Source of the DNA: Eubacterium multiforme
Lineage (GTDB): Bacteria; Bacillota; Clostridia; Clostridiales; Clostridiaceae
Assembly: GCF_030813415.1 (NCBI RefSeq)
Contig: NZ_JAUSUF010000001.1
Span: 248,001-312,000 of the forward strand
Reading direction: 5' to 3'
DNA length: 64,000 nucleotides
Shown here: piece after piece, positions 17,111-27,164 of the stretch
How the letters are laid out: every line of letters begins with the position of its first letter
Numbering within the stretch: the stretch's first letter is position 1
Made by a program: the position numbers and the translations under genes
Notes under the pieces: generated by a model
What the model saw: the letters and a program-made list of their open reading frames with translations, nothing else
The model's database searches: none
What the model was told of the DNA's origin: nothing

Positions 17111-18844
17111 TTATTTTTCTTTATAATAAGTGTGTAATAATTCATGGGCTATATCACTATTTGGCTCTATTAATAATTCTTCATAAACCTTTTTTATAGA
17201 AGGATTTTCATGGGATTTTCTAATAGTTTTATTCTCATCTTCTGCATATAGTCCCTCCATTCTTTTTTTAATCATATTAACATTTGCCTTATTAAATGGT
17301 TGACCACCACCATTTATACATCCCCCAGGACATGCCATAACTTCTACAAAATCATATTTAGATTCCCCAGATTTTATTTCATCCATTATTTTTTTAGCAT
17401 TTCCAAGGGAACTAACTGTTGCAATATTTATTTCTTGTCCATCTATTTTTATAGAACTTTCCTTAATTCCTTTAAAGCCTCTTACATCTTTAAAATCCAC
17501 CTTTTCTAAAGTTTCACCTGTAATTATTTCAGAAGCTGTTCTAAGGGCTGCTTCCATAACTCCCCCTGTAGCTCCAAATATAACTCCAGCACCACTTGAT
17601 TCTCCAAGAGGATTATCAAATTCATCATCTTTTAAATTTCTTATATTAATTCCAGCCTCTTTTATCATTTTTATAAACTCTCTAGTTGTAATAACTACAT
17701 CAACATTTTTAACTCCATCATTAGTCATTTCTTCTCTGTTTGCTTCATATTTTTTTGCAATGCATGGCATTATAGAAACTACAACTATGTCTTCTTCTTT
17801 AATATTTAATTTTTTACTTAAATATCTTTTAGCTATACTTCCAAACATTTGCTGTGGAGATTTACAAGAAGATAAATGATTTATTAATTCTGGATATTTA
17901 CTTTCTACAAAATTTACCCAAGCTGCACAACAACTTGTTAACATAGGTAGATTTTTCTTTTCTTTAAGTCTTTCTATAAACTCATTAGTTTCTTCCATAA
18001 TAGTTAAGTCTGCCCCAAAATTTGTATCGTAAATAGCATCAAATCCTAATAATCTTAAAGCTGCTACCATCTTTTTAGTAATACTTTCTCCAACTTCAAA
18101 ACCAAAGGCTTCTCCTAATGCAACTCTTACTGCTGGAGCTGTTTGGACTATAACATATTTATTTTTATCTTCTAAAATACTCCATAACTTATCATAACTT
18201 CTAGCTTCTCTTAAAGCACCTGTTGGACAAACTGCTACACACTGTCCACAGTAAGTACAATCTGTTTCTACTAAAGGTTTATTAAAAAATGTAGATATTA
18301 CAGTATTAAAACCTCTATCAATAGGTGTTAATACATTAACCTTTTGAACTTCATTACACATAGTAACGCATCTTCTACATAAAATACATTTATCCATTTC
18401 TCTTACAATTACATTTGAGGAATTATCAATTTCATATTCTGACATTTCACCTTCATATTTATTACTTATAATTCCTAACTGTTCTGCTAAATCTTGAAGT
18501 TCACAATTACCATTTCTATCACATTTTAAGCAATCCTTTGGATGATCTGATAATAAAAGCTGAACTATTGTTCTTCTAGCTTCAATAACTCTTCTTGTAT
18601 GTGTATTTATAACCATTCCATCATTTGCCTTAACTGCACAAGATGGAATTAGTTTGCCTTTTCCTTCCTGTTCAACTAAGCATACTCTACATGTTCCCTT
18701 ACAATTTCTTGTATTGTCAGTTCCCATATACATATTACATAAAGTTGGTATTTCTATATTTATTTTTTTAGCTGCATCTAATATAGAAGTCCCTTTTTCT
18801 ACTTCAACCATTTGTCCATCTATAGTTAAATTAATTGTATTCAT
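17111..18844 (-). CDS. hydA: [FeFe]-hydrogenase catalytic subunit of an electron-bifurcating complex
   Basis: The subunit reduces protons with electrons from reduced ferredoxin and NADH, in complex with HydB and HydC. Its 577 residues show an N-terminal [2Fe-2S] domain (C36 to C69), a His-Cys3 cluster site (HPKDCLKCDRNGNC, about 101-114), two [4Fe-4S] motifs (CILCRRCVTMC and CTYCGQCVAVCP), and all three H-cluster motifs: TSCCAAW near 305, MPCIAKK near 360 and MACPGGC near 505. A start seven codons upstream is open but overlaps hydB. The ATG at 18844 sits behind AAAGAGGTGAGAGAT and matches the family start. It is the last gene of hydC-hydB-hydA. Maturases HydE, HydF and HydG are not in the window. 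Confidence 0.95.
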   Translation of the reverse strand: MNTINLTIDGQMVEVEKGTSILDAAKKINIEIPTLCNMYMGTDNTRNCKGTCRVCLVEQEGKGKLIPSCAVKANDGMVINTHTRRVIEARRTIVQLLLSDHPKDCLKCDRNGNCELQDLAEQLGIISNKYEGEMSEYEIDNSSNVIVREMDKCILCRRCVTMCNEVQKVNVLTPIDRGFNTVISTFFNKPLVETDCTYCGQCVAVCPTGALREARSYDKLWSILEDKNKYVIVQTAPAVRVALGEAFGFEVGESITKKMVAALRLLGFDAIYDTNFGADLTIMEETNEFIERLKEKKNLPMLTSCCAAWVNFVESKYPELINHLSSCKSPQQMFGSIAKRYLSKKLNIKEEDIVVVSIMPCIAKKYEANREEMTNDGVKNVDVVITTREFIKMIKEAGINIRNLKDDEFDNPLGESSGAGVIFGATGGVMEAALRTASEIITGETLEKVDFKDVRGFKGIKESSIKIDGQEINIATVSSLGNAKKIMDEIKSGESKYDFVEVMACPGGCINGGGQPFNKANVNMIKKRMEGLYAEDENKTIRKSHENPSIKKVYEELLIEPNSDIAHELLHTYYKEK

Positions 18845-18857
18845 ATCTCTCACCTCT

Positions 18858-20747
18858 TTATTCAATTACTATTGCTTTTACTGGACATGAGTTATAGCAA
18901 GTACCACATTTTATACACTTATCTAAATCTATAACATGCTTTTCCTTAACTTTTCCTGTAATACAACTAACTGGACAATTTCTAGCACATTTTGTACATC
19001 CTATACATTTATCAGTTATTTTGTAAGTTAAAAGATTCTTACAAACCCCTGCTGGACACTTTTTATCTTTTATATGTGCTTCATATTCATCTCTAAAATA
19101 TTGAATTGTACTTAAAACAGGATTTGGTGCTGAAACTCCAAGTCCACAAAGAGATGTATCTCTAATTACATTACAAAGTTCTTCCATATTTATTAGGTCT
19201 TCTTCCTTTGCTTTTCCTTCAGTTATTTTATTTAATAACTCTAAAAGTCTTTTATTACCTATTCTACAAGGAGTGCATTTTCCACAGGATTCATCTACTG
19301 TAAAACCTAAATAAAACTTAGCAACATCAACCATACAGTTATTTTCATCTAGTACAATCATACCTCCTGAACCCATCATAGAACCAATTTCTGTTAAAGT
19401 ATCATATTCAATAGGAATATCTATAAGAGATTCTGGTATACATCCTCCAGATGGTCCTCCTGTTTGAACAGCCTTTAATTTTTTATCATCCTTTATTCCT
19501 CCACCTACATCATAAATAATATCTGTTAGTGGTATTCCCATAGGAACTTCAACTAATCCAACATTATTAATTTTTCCTGCAAGTGCAAATACTTTAGTAC
19601 CTGAAGATTTTTCTGTTCCAATAGAACTATACCATGAAGCACCATTATTAATAATTGAAGGAATATTAGCAAAGGTTTCAACATTATTTACACAAGTTGG
19701 TCTTTTCCATAATCCTTTTTCTGAAGTACGTGGTGGTTTCATAGTTGGCTCTCCCCTTAATCCTTCAATTGAATGAATAAGGGCTGTTGCTTCACCACAT
19801 ACAAAGGCTCCTGCTCCATATTTTATTTCTATATCAAAATCAAAACCTGTATTTAATATATTTTTACCTAATAATCCAACCTCTTTAGCTTGATCAATTG
19901 CTATTTTTAATCTTTTAACTGCTAGTGGATATTCAGCTCTTATATAAATAAAACCTTGATTTGAACCAGTTGCATAACCACAAATTGCCATAGCCTCTAA
20001 TACGCTATGTGGATCTCCTTCTAATATAGCTCTATCCATAAAAGCTCCAGGGTCTCCTTCATCAGCATTACATATAACATATTTAATATCCCCTTTAGCT
20101 CGAAGTGCTGTATTCCACTTTCTTCCTGTTGGAAATCCTCCACCGCCTCTTCCTCTTAGTCCTGATTTTGTAATTTCTTCTACAACTTCTTCTCTTGTCA
20201 TTTCTGTTAATACTTTTCCAATGGCTTTATATCCGCCAGCTCCTAATGTTTCAGTAAAATCTTCTGGATCAATAATTCCACAGTTTTTCAAAGCAATTTT
20301 TACTTGTTTTTTATAAAATGGAATTTCATTTTTCTTTTGAATTCTTTCATTTGTTTTTGGATTTTCATATAAAAGTCTTTCTACAATTGTTCCATTTAAT
20401 AAATGTTTATCTACAATTTCTTTGGCATCATCTTTGGATACCTTTACATAAAATACATTATCTGGCACTATTTCAATAACTGGACCTTCTGAACAAAATC
20501 CAAAACATCCTGTCATTACAATCTTTACTTTATCTGCTATTTGATTCTTTCTAAGTTCTTCTTCTAATGCATCTTTTATTCCATAAGAATCAGCAGATTT
20601 ACAACCTGGTCCTCCACAAATTAATATTTGTCTTTCTTTTATTGTATTTAAATCTTTAATATCTTCATCACTATATCTTAAATCTATAATATCTTTATAT
20701 TTTTTATTAATTTCTAATAATTCCTCATAATTCTTTATTTTATTCAT
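18858..20747 (-). CDS. hydB: NADH-binding flavoprotein subunit of bifurcating hydrogenase
   Basis: A NuoF-like subunit that carries FMN and splits electrons between NADH and ferredoxin. In order, its 629 residues hold a thioredoxin-like [2Fe-2S] domain (CGGPGCKSADSYG with GCFGFCSEGP), the NADH/FMN domain (GLRGRGGGGFPTGRKW, EGDPGAFMDRAILEGDP, GAGAFVCGEATALI), the NuoF [4Fe-4S] motif SCGKCTPCRIG, and a C-terminal two-cluster ferredoxin domain (CIGCTKCARNCP, CIKCGTCYNSCP). This is the full HydB/HndC architecture. It starts nine bases after hydC, and hydA follows after 13 bases. Intact. Confidence 0.96.
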   Translation of the reverse strand: MNKIKNYEELLEINKKYKDIIDLRYSDEDIKDLNTIKERQILICGGPGCKSADSYGIKDALEEELRKNQIADKVKIVMTGCFGFCSEGPVIEIVPDNVFYVKVSKDDAKEIVDKHLLNGTIVERLLYENPKTNERIQKKNEIPFYKKQVKIALKNCGIIDPEDFTETLGAGGYKAIGKVLTEMTREEVVEEITKSGLRGRGGGGFPTGRKWNTALRAKGDIKYVICNADEGDPGAFMDRAILEGDPHSVLEAMAICGYATGSNQGFIYIRAEYPLAVKRLKIAIDQAKEVGLLGKNILNTGFDFDIEIKYGAGAFVCGEATALIHSIEGLRGEPTMKPPRTSEKGLWKRPTCVNNVETFANIPSIINNGASWYSSIGTEKSSGTKVFALAGKINNVGLVEVPMGIPLTDIIYDVGGGIKDDKKLKAVQTGGPSGGCIPESLIDIPIEYDTLTEIGSMMGSGGMIVLDENNCMVDVAKFYLGFTVDESCGKCTPCRIGNKRLLELLNKITEGKAKEEDLINMEELCNVIRDTSLCGLGVSAPNPVLSTIQYFRDEYEAHIKDKKCPAGVCKNLLTYKITDKCIGCTKCARNCPVSCITGKVKEKHVIDLDKCIKCGTCYNSCPVKAIVIE

Positions 20748-20756
20748 CTCTAATTA

Positions 20757-21248
20757 TCACTCCTTAAATTCATTTAAGATTTCATCAACTTGAGATTTTT
20801 TAAAATAACCATAAACTTTATCATTAACTAAAACTACTGGTGCTATTGAACAAGCTCCTACACATCTTAAAATATCTAAGGTATAAAGGTTATCTTTAGT
20901 TGTTTCCCCTTCTTTTATTCCTAATTTATTTTTGAATTCTTCAAGAATTTCTCCAGATCCTCTTACGAAACATGCTGTTCCTGTACAAACACTAATTACA
21001 TATTTTCCTTTTGGCTCTGTTGTAAAATAGGAATAAAAAGTTACAACTCCATATACTTTAGATTCGGGTATTTCTAGTTTTTTTGCAATAAATTTTTGTA
21101 CATCTTCACTTAAATATCCATAAATTTGTTGAGCTTTATGTAAAACTGAAATTAATAATGATTCTTTAAATTCTTCATTTTGAGCTTCTATAAATTCATT
21201 TAATTCCTTAAACTTTACACAATCACTACAGTTTGTACACACATACAT
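20757..21248 (-). CDS. hydC: NuoE-like [2Fe-2S] subunit of bifurcating hydrogenase
   Basis: A small electron-transfer subunit of the HydABC complex, 163 residues. It has the thioredoxin-like [2Fe-2S] fold with ligands in VCTGTACFVRGSGE and LRCVGACSIAPV, and the upstream helical part ending in YGVVTFYSYFT. An N-terminal CTNCSDC triplet, absent from many NuoE proteins, could be an extra metal site. It is the first gene of the operon, with a promoter about 130 bp upstream at 21377-21404. Confidence 0.94.
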   Translation of the reverse strand: MYVCTNCSDCVKFKELNEFIEAQNEEFKESLLISVLHKAQQIYGYLSEDVQKFIAKKLEIPESKVYGVVTFYSYFTTEPKGKYVISVCTGTACFVRGSGEILEEFKNKLGIKEGETTKDNLYTLDILRCVGACSIAPVVLVNDKVYGYFKKSQVDEILNEFKE

Positions 21249-21376
21249 TCCCTTCCTTCTTAATTATTTTTTAATCAAACTTTTAAAGTAAATATTAATT
21301 TAAATCTTTTTTAAATTTTATTAATTTGTAATAAATATTCCCCCTAAGAAAACTAAATTTTAACTTCTATAAATAA

Positions 21377-21404
21377 ATTATATCACTTTTTGAATTTTTG
21401 TTAA
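21377..21404 (-). promoter_or_regulatory. Promoter of the hydrogenase operon
   Basis: On the minus strand TTAACA (21404-21399), a 16-bp spacer and TATAAT (21382-21377). The -35 overlaps TTTTGTTAATTT, which looks like one half of a Rex (NADH-sensing repressor) site; the second half is not convincing. The predicted 5' leader is about 120 nt. I see nothing else in 21405-21755, which is very AT-rich. Confidence 0.6.
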
Positions 21405-21755
21405 TTTGCATGATTTACTTTTGTTATCTATCATTTTTCAAAATATTCTATTTATTACACCATAGTACTAAAATACGTTATTTTTTTAACATATATTAGT
21501 ATATTCAAAGTTTATAATAATGATAATTATTTTTTTCAAAGCTGTTTCAATCAATATTTTACATATATTATCATATTGATAATGAAATATTATTTTAATA
21601 AAATTTCATTTAATTTGTGATATTTTAATTAATCTCCTATAAATCATTGTGTTTTTTTTGTCATATTTTTGTTAACTGAAATTTTACAATTTAAAATATA
21701 AATTTTAATATTTTTATACTATATAAAATATATTTTTCTAAAATTTAAATAAAAT

Positions 21756-21806
21756 AAAAAGATTAAAGTTATTAAATTTTTTAATTAAAATAACTTTAAT
21801 CTTTTT
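21756..21806 (-). terminator. Terminator of the oleate hydratase gene
   Basis: Perfect 18-bp stem (21756-21773 with 21789-21806), loop of 15 nt and U-rich ends on both strands. It follows the oleate hydratase stop by 26 bases. Confidence 0.9.
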
Positions 21807-21832
21807 ATTATTTTTTATAATACATATTTAAA

Positions 21833-23530
21833 CTATACAAGCCCATCCATTGTTGTATCTTTAAGTAATTTTTTAATAATATCTTCACCTGGTAATGGTC
21901 TTCCACTATTTAAAGCTTTTATAGCTCTTGCCATAACCCTAATATCATATTGTGAAGGATATACATTTGGAACTGTTTTATTAAGGTTAAGTAATTTATA
22001 TGTTGCCATCATAGCTGAACGAACAGAATATTCAACTGTAAATACACAATCTCCTTCAATTTCTGCAAATTGTCCTAAGAAAGCTAAATTTTTTGATCCC
22101 TCTGGTACAACATATGGACGATCTCCTTTATGTCTTGGCATAAATTGAGCAGTAATATATGGCATCATAACAGGAATTACTATAACAGTCTTAAGTATTT
22201 CTGGAATATCTTCTTCAAGTCCTAAATGATAAAGTAGTTCTTCAAGAAGTTCATTTCCTGTACATTCTGTCATTGGCTTTTTAATATAATTACCTTCTTT
22301 GTCTAATAATAAACCATATGCCCATAAAACTATAACATCATCTGGTTGTTTTGGAAAATGTGGTTGTCTATTACATGTAACACTAAGTAACCAGTTAGAA
22401 TCTGTCATAGTAATAATTCCACCTGTTACAGTTTTACCTGAATGAGGATCATTTCCACTTAATTCATGTATTTTATCAACAAGTTTTGAATCTTTACAAG
22501 TTATAGTAAAAGATTCCCATTTAGATTTATCAACATTTCCACAAAAAACTTCAGGATTCCCAAAAGAAGAATCTTTCTTTGATATATTACTCCATAATTT
22601 CCACACATCACCTAAATCTCTCCTAAGTTTAGGTATAGATTCTCCATCTCCATACTCAGAACACTCTGTCATAGAACCATTTGTAACCATAACCAAATCT
22701 ATTGGTTTTATATTAATAACTTTCTCCTTATTATCTTCTATCATATGAATGCCTGTTACAGTTTTTTCTATTCCACTAATTTCAATATCTAAATCTGTTA
22801 TTTTAGTATTATAATCAAATTTTACTCCTTTATCTTTCAAATAATTAGCAAGTGGCAAAATAAATGAATCATATTGATTATATTTTGGGAATATAAGTCC
22901 TTTCATTTCACTAAACCCTGGAAGTAAATGAATAAAACGATGCATATAACGTTTCATTTCCACAACACTGTGCCAGTTTTCAAAGGCAAACATAGATCTC
23001 CATAAAAACCAGAATTTTGTTTCTAAGAAAGTAGGATCAAAAAATTGTTCAACTGTTATGTTACCAAGTTCCTCTTCAGTTGCTAAAAACAGTTTTGTAA
23101 TTTCCTTAACATTTAATGGACTAAGTCCAAAATTCTCAATATCAATCTTTTCTCCACAATTATTTATAAGTCTACATTTAGATATATTTGGATCATTTTC
23201 ATTAAGTTCTTTAAATTCATCTAACACAGAGTAACCCTTTTTTTCTAGTGCTGGAATATCTCCAAAAAGATCCCATGTACATTCATAATGGGCTTCCATT
23301 TCTCTTCCTCCACGAACTACATATCCATTTTCTGAATCTCCACTACCATCCATTGAACCACCTTCAATGTTTAACTTTTCAAAAATAGTAATATTTTCAC
23401 CTTGCATATGTCCATCCCTAATTAAATAAAAGGCTGCTGCTAATGAGGCAATTCCTCCTCCTACTAAATATGCTTTACGATCATCAATATTTTTTGGTAC
23501 ATTAGTTTTATTTCTTTGATAGTTACCCAT
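21833..23530 (-). CDS. ohyA: Oleate hydratase (myosin-cross-reactive antigen family)
   Basis: A FAD-dependent enzyme that adds water to the cis-9 double bond of oleate to give 10-hydroxystearate, a way of detoxifying host unsaturated fatty acids. The 565-residue protein has the FAD-binding motif AYLVGGGIASLAAAFYLIRDG near residue 20, followed by the family signature GGSMDGSGD and GYVVRGGREMEAHYECTWDLF. The whole length is typical of the family. It is single, with its own terminator, and divergent from a TetR regulator that is the obvious candidate to control it. The ribosome binding site GAGAGGATGATGAATT precedes ATG. Known family members use FAD as a structural or charge-stabilising cofactor. 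Confidence 0.96.
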   Translation of the reverse strand: MGNYQRNKTNVPKNIDDRKAYLVGGGIASLAAAFYLIRDGHMQGENITIFEKLNIEGGSMDGSGDSENGYVVRGGREMEAHYECTWDLFGDIPALEKKGYSVLDEFKELNENDPNISKCRLINNCGEKIDIENFGLSPLNVKEITKLFLATEEELGNITVEQFFDPTFLETKFWFLWRSMFAFENWHSVVEMKRYMHRFIHLLPGFSEMKGLIFPKYNQYDSFILPLANYLKDKGVKFDYNTKITDLDIEISGIEKTVTGIHMIEDNKEKVINIKPIDLVMVTNGSMTECSEYGDGESIPKLRRDLGDVWKLWSNISKKDSSFGNPEVFCGNVDKSKWESFTITCKDSKLVDKIHELSGNDPHSGKTVTGGIITMTDSNWLLSVTCNRQPHFPKQPDDVIVLWAYGLLLDKEGNYIKKPMTECTGNELLEELLYHLGLEEDIPEILKTVIVIPVMMPYITAQFMPRHKGDRPYVVPEGSKNLAFLGQFAEIEGDCVFTVEYSVRSAMMATYKLLNLNKTVPNVYPSQYDIRVMARAIKALNSGRPLPGEDIIKKLLKDTTMDGLV

Positions 23531-23654
23531 AATTCATCATCCTCTCTAAATTGTTTAAAGTTCTTACTTTATTGACATTATAAATCTCAAATGCTACCAT
23601 TTAAATAACCAATTATTTTATTTTGAGGCATATTGTCACACTATTTTAAATATG

Positions 23655-23666
23655 TGAATATATTCA
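23655..23666. promoter_or_regulatory. 12-bp palindrome in the ohyA/tetR divergent region
   Basis: TGAATATATTCA is a perfect palindrome 24 bp before the TetR start and about 125 bp from the ohyA start. A -35/-10 pair for the regulator gene (TTGAGG, 17 bp, TTAAAT) lies just upstream on the + strand, so the palindrome would sit at the start of that transcript, a typical autoregulation position. This is a candidate operator only. Confidence 0.4.
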
Positions 23667-23688
23667 TCAATAGGATGGTGATTTTATT

Positions 23689-24252
23689 ATGAAAAATTCA
23701 GTTCTTTCAAAAATGACTAAAGAACTATTTGCATCAGCTTTAAAAAAATATATGAGAAAAAAACCTATAAATAAAATTACAATTCAAGAAATTTCAAATG
23801 AATGTGGTCTTAACCGTCGTACTTTTTATAGACATTTTAAAGATATTTATGATCTTTTAGAATGGAGCTATCAAACTGAAATAGAAAATAAAATTAATAC
23901 ATATATAGATTTTCCCCATTGGAGTATGGGACTTTTAGATCTTTTTGACTATTTTTATACAAATAAAGAAATTAGTCATTCTATTATTAAATTTTCCAAC
24001 AAACAATATCTTAATGTTTTTCTCTATAATGAAATATATAAAATGATCATTCCTGTTATAGATCAAGAGGGTTCTCTATTTTCTTTGACTGAATCTAAAA
24101 AAAAGTTTTTATGCAACTTTTATGCTCTTAGTTTTACTGCTACACTTATTCAATGGATAGAAAATGGAATGAACGAAAATCCTAATGATATAGTTGAAAA
24201 TATTTCACTTATTTTAAAAGGCAGCATAAGTCGAATTACTAAACAAAATTAA
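23689..24252 (+). CDS. TetR/AcrR family transcriptional regulator
   Basis: A 187-residue repressor-like protein. The N-terminal DNA-binding domain (residues 10-55) shows the TetR pattern with recognition region ITIQEISNECGLNRRTFYRHFKDIYDL split over helices 2-4. The C-terminal ligand domain is helical and divergent, as usual. Its position, divergent from oleate hydratase with 158 bp between, suggests that it senses a fatty acid and controls ohyA and itself. That link is inference from context. The ribosome binding site AGGATGGTGATTTT is acceptable. Transcription ends at the hairpin at 24275-24307. Confidence 0.88.
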   Translation: MKNSVLSKMTKELFASALKKYMRKKPINKITIQEISNECGLNRRTFYRHFKDIYDLLEWSYQTEIENKINTYIDFPHWSMGLLDLFDYFYTNKEISHSIIKFSNKQYLNVFLYNEIYKMIIPVIDQEGSLFSLTESKKKFLCNFYALSFTATLIQWIENGMNENPNDIVENISLILKGSISRITKQN

Positions 24253-24274
24253 ATATTTGTTTTTTAAATAAAAT

Positions 24275-24307
24275 AAAAAATCCCAACAAAATTTATTGAG
24301 ATTTTTT
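24275..24307. terminator. Bidirectional terminator between tetR and purD
   Basis: Stem AAAAAATCCCAA paired with TTGAGATTTTTT, allowing G-U pairs, with A/T tracts on both sides. It serves the convergent tetR gene and the end of the pur operon. Confidence 0.75.
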
Positions 24308-24313
24308 ATACTT

Positions 24314-25564
24314 TTATTTAGCTATTCCAATATCTTTTCTATAATAAGCTCCTTCAAAGTTAACTTTAGAAATATTTTTATAAGCCTTCTCTCTAGCTTC
24401 TTCTAAAGTTTTTCCCTTTCCTATAACTGATAAAACTCTTCCACCACTAGTTATAAGTTCTCCATCTTTTAAAGTTGCACCAGCTATAAATATATTATCC
24501 TTTATATCATCCTCAATATTTATCTTATATCCTTTTTCATAGCTACTTGGATATCCCTTTGATGCCATTACAACATTTATGCAAAATCCATCTTCAAATT
24601 CTACTTTCATATCCTTTAAATTTCCATTTAAAGCTCCACATATAAGCTCTAACAAATCACTATTCATAAGGGATAATACTGATTGAGTTTCAGGGTCCCC
24701 CATTCTTACATTATATTCAAGAAGTTTAGTTCCTTCTTCAGTTATCATTATTCCAAAGAAAATTATCCCTTTAAAATCAAAGCCTTCTTCTTTAATTCCA
24801 GCTAATGTTTTATCCATTATATTATTTTTAAAATCCTCTAAAACTTCCTCTGTAACATAAGGATTAGGAGATACAACTCCCATGCCACCTGTATTTGGTC
24901 CTTTATTATCATCAAATATTTGTTTATGATCCTTTGCTGAAAGAAATGGAATTATTGTATTTCCATCTGTAATTGAAAGTATTGAAGCTTCAATACCTTT
25001 TAAAAATTCTTCAATTACAATCTTTTTACCAGCACCATTAAATATATCTTCTACCATAAAGGAATCCACTGCTTTAAAGGCTTCTTCTTTATTTTCACAT
25101 ATTACTACACCTTTACCTGCTGCAAGTCCATCTGCCTTTATAACTATTGGATATTTACAATCCTTTAAATATTCTTTAGCCTCTTTTTCATTATAAAAAA
25201 CTTCATATTCAGCAGTTTTCACTCCATACTTTTTCATAAAGTCTTTAGAAAAACTTTTACTTCCCTCTAACTTTGCCCCTTCCTTTGAAGGTCCAAATAT
25301 TTTAAGTCCTTCTTCTTGAAATCTATTTACAATTCCTTTTATTAAAGGTTCCTCTGGTCCAACTATTGTTAAATCTATATCTTTCTCTTTTGAAAACTTT
25401 ACTAATTCTTCTATATCAGTAATGTTTATATTTTCACATTTAATACAAGTTGCAGTTCCTCCATTTCCTGGAGCTACATATATCTTATCAACTTTATTAC
25501 TTTTTCCTATTTTCCATGCTAAAGCATGTTCTCTTCCACCTGAACCTATTAAAAGTATTTTCAT
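24314..25564 (-). CDS. purD: Phosphoribosylamine-glycine ligase
   Basis: Second step of purine synthesis: phosphoribosylamine plus glycine and ATP give GAR. The 416-residue ATP-grasp protein has the N-terminal loop MKILLIGSGGREHALAWK, IKADGLAAGKGV in the ATP site, GPNTGGMG and NVRMGDPETQ of the C-terminal ATP-grasp core. It is the last gene of the pur operon and lies 88 bp after purH, a larger gap than elsewhere in the operon, which holds a 13-bp intercistronic hairpin. Length and motifs are normal. Confidence 0.97.
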   Translation of the reverse strand: MKILLIGSGGREHALAWKIGKSNKVDKIYVAPGNGGTATCIKCENINITDIEELVKFSKEKDIDLTIVGPEEPLIKGIVNRFQEEGLKIFGPSKEGAKLEGSKSFSKDFMKKYGVKTAEYEVFYNEKEAKEYLKDCKYPIVIKADGLAAGKGVVICENKEEAFKAVDSFMVEDIFNGAGKKIVIEEFLKGIEASILSITDGNTIIPFLSAKDHKQIFDDNKGPNTGGMGVVSPNPYVTEEVLEDFKNNIMDKTLAGIKEEGFDFKGIIFFGIMITEEGTKLLEYNVRMGDPETQSVLSLMNSDLLELICGALNGNLKDMKVEFEDGFCINVVMASKGYPSSYEKGYKINIEDDIKDNIFIAGATLKDGELITSGGRVLSVIGKGKTLEEAREKAYKNISKVNFEGAYYRKDIGIAK

Positions 25565-25589
25565 AAACTATCCATCTCCCTTAACCTAC

Positions 25590-25628
25590 AATGGACAATT
25601 TAAGAATATACTCTATAAATTGTCCATT
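25590..25628 (-). other. 13-bp perfect hairpin between purH and purD
   Basis: Arms 25590-25602 and 25616-25628, loop 13 nt. No U tract follows on the minus strand, so it looks like an intercistronic processing or attenuation structure rather than a full terminator. Role unknown. Confidence 0.6.
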
Positions 25629-25652
25629 ATTAATTAGAATTTATAATTTTTA

Positions 25653-27152
25653 TTAGTGTTTAAAATGTCTAACTCCTGTAAATACCATACTTATTCCATG
25701 CTCATTACAAGCTTCTATTGATTCTTCATCTCTTATGGAACCACCTGGCTGTATTATAGCTTTTATACCATATTTTGCAGCTTCATCAACACAGTCTCTA
25801 AATGGGAAGAAGGCATCTGATGCTAGAACTGTTGCCCCTTTTCCTCTTTCTAAAGCTTCAGTTGTTGCCCATATTCTATTGACTTGTCCTCCACCTATTC
25901 CAAGAGCAACACCATCTTTAGCAACTACTATTGCATTAGATTTTACATACTTACAAACCTTCATTGCAAATATTAAATCTTCCATTTCTTTATTAGTTGG
26001 GGATTTTTCTGTTACAACTTTAGTTTCTTTTAGAAGTTTTCTATCCTCTTCTTGAACTAATATTCCTCCATCAACTGAAACCATGCACATTTTTCCCTTT
26101 GGAGCTACTTTACACTCTAATACTCTTAAATTCTTTTTAGTTTTTAAAACTTCTAGTGCATCTTCATCATATTCTGGTGCAATTATAACTTCTAAGAAGA
26201 TTTTCTTCATTTCCTCTGCTGTTTCTTTATCTATTTTTCTATTAATTGCAACTATTCCTCCAAATATTGATACTGGATCTGCATCATGGGCTTTTTTATA
26301 AACTTCAAAAACAGATTCTCCAACTGCAACTCCACATGGAGTATTGTGTTTTAATGCACAGCAAGCTATTTCTTCAAATTCATTACAAACCTTCCATGCA
26401 ATATCTACATCTTTTATGTTGTTATAAGATAAAGCTTTTCCATTTAATATTTTAAAACTATTCATTGCACCTTTAAATTCATTTGAACTATAATAAGCTG
26501 CACTTTGAGTTGGATTTTCTCCATATCTTAAATCCTGCACCTTACTATAAGATAATGAAAGATATTCTGGATATTCTTCATTTAATAAGAAGTTTGAAAT
26601 TGCAGCATCATAAGAACTCATTAAATTAAATACTTTTCTTGCTAATGTTTTTCTAGATTTATAAGAAACTTCATTATTTTCTTCTATTTCTTTCATTACA
26701 GTTTTATAATCTTCCTTATCTGAAATAACTACAACATCCTTAAAGTTTTTAGCTGCAGCTCTTAGCATTGTAGGTCCACCTATATCAATAAATTCTATCT
26801 TTTCATCAAAACTTATATCTTCATGAACCTTTTGAAAGAATGGGTATAAATTAACTACAACATAATCAATTGTATTAATTTTTCTTTCTTGTAATGTACT
26901 CATATGTTCTGCATTATCTCTAATTGCTAATATTCCAGCATGAATAGCTGGGTGAAGAGTTTTAACTCTTCCATCTAACATTTCAGGAAAATCAGTTACA
27001 TCATTTACTTCAATTACAGGTATTCCATTTTCTTTTAAATGTCTATATGTTCCTCCTGTTGATATAATTTCAACATCTCTATCACTTAGAAATTTTGCAA
27101 ATTCTAGTACTCCTTCTTTATCAAATACACTAATTAAAGCTCTCTTTTTCAT
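25653..27152 (-). CDS. purH: Bifunctional AICAR transformylase / IMP cyclohydrolase
   Basis: Last two steps to IMP. The N-terminal MGS-like cyclohydrolase domain (about 1-190) begins [18 protein letters not shown] with STGGTYRHL and [15 protein letters not shown]. The C-terminal transformylase (about 200-499) has [22 protein letters not shown] and [14 protein letters not shown]. It starts 12 bases after purN. Length is slightly below the approximately 510-residue norm, without a visible gap in motifs. Confidence 0.97.
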   Translation of the reverse strand: MKKRALISVFDKEGVLEFAKFLSDRDVEIISTGGTYRHLKENGIPVIEVNDVTDFPEMLDGRVKTLHPAIHAGILAIRDNAEHMSTLQERKINTIDYVVVNLYPFFQKVHEDISFDEKIEFIDIGGPTMLRAAAKNFKDVVVISDKEDYKTVMKEIEENNEVSYKSRKTLARKVFNLMSSYDAAISNFLLNEEYPEYLSLSYSKVQDLRYGENPTQSAAYYSSNEFKGAMNSFKILNGKALSYNNIKDVDIAWKVCNEFEEIACCALKHNTPCGVAVGESVFEVYKKAHDADPVSIFGGIVAINRKIDKETAEEMKKIFLEVIIAPEYDEDALEVLKTKKNLRVLECKVAPKGKMCMVSVDGGILVQEEDRKLLKETKVVTEKSPTNKEMEDLIFAMKVCKYVKSNAIVVAKDGVALGIGGGQVNRIWATTEALERGKGATVLASDAFFPFRDCVDEAAKYGIKAIIQPGGSIRDEESIEACNEHGISMVFTGVRHFKH

Positions 27153-27164
27153 AAAAGTACCTCC

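Noticed and set aside
21399..21404. Rex binding site at the hydrogenase promoter
   Set aside because: Only one half (TTGTTAA) is convincing; the second half is not found at the right spacing, so I do not list it as an operator.
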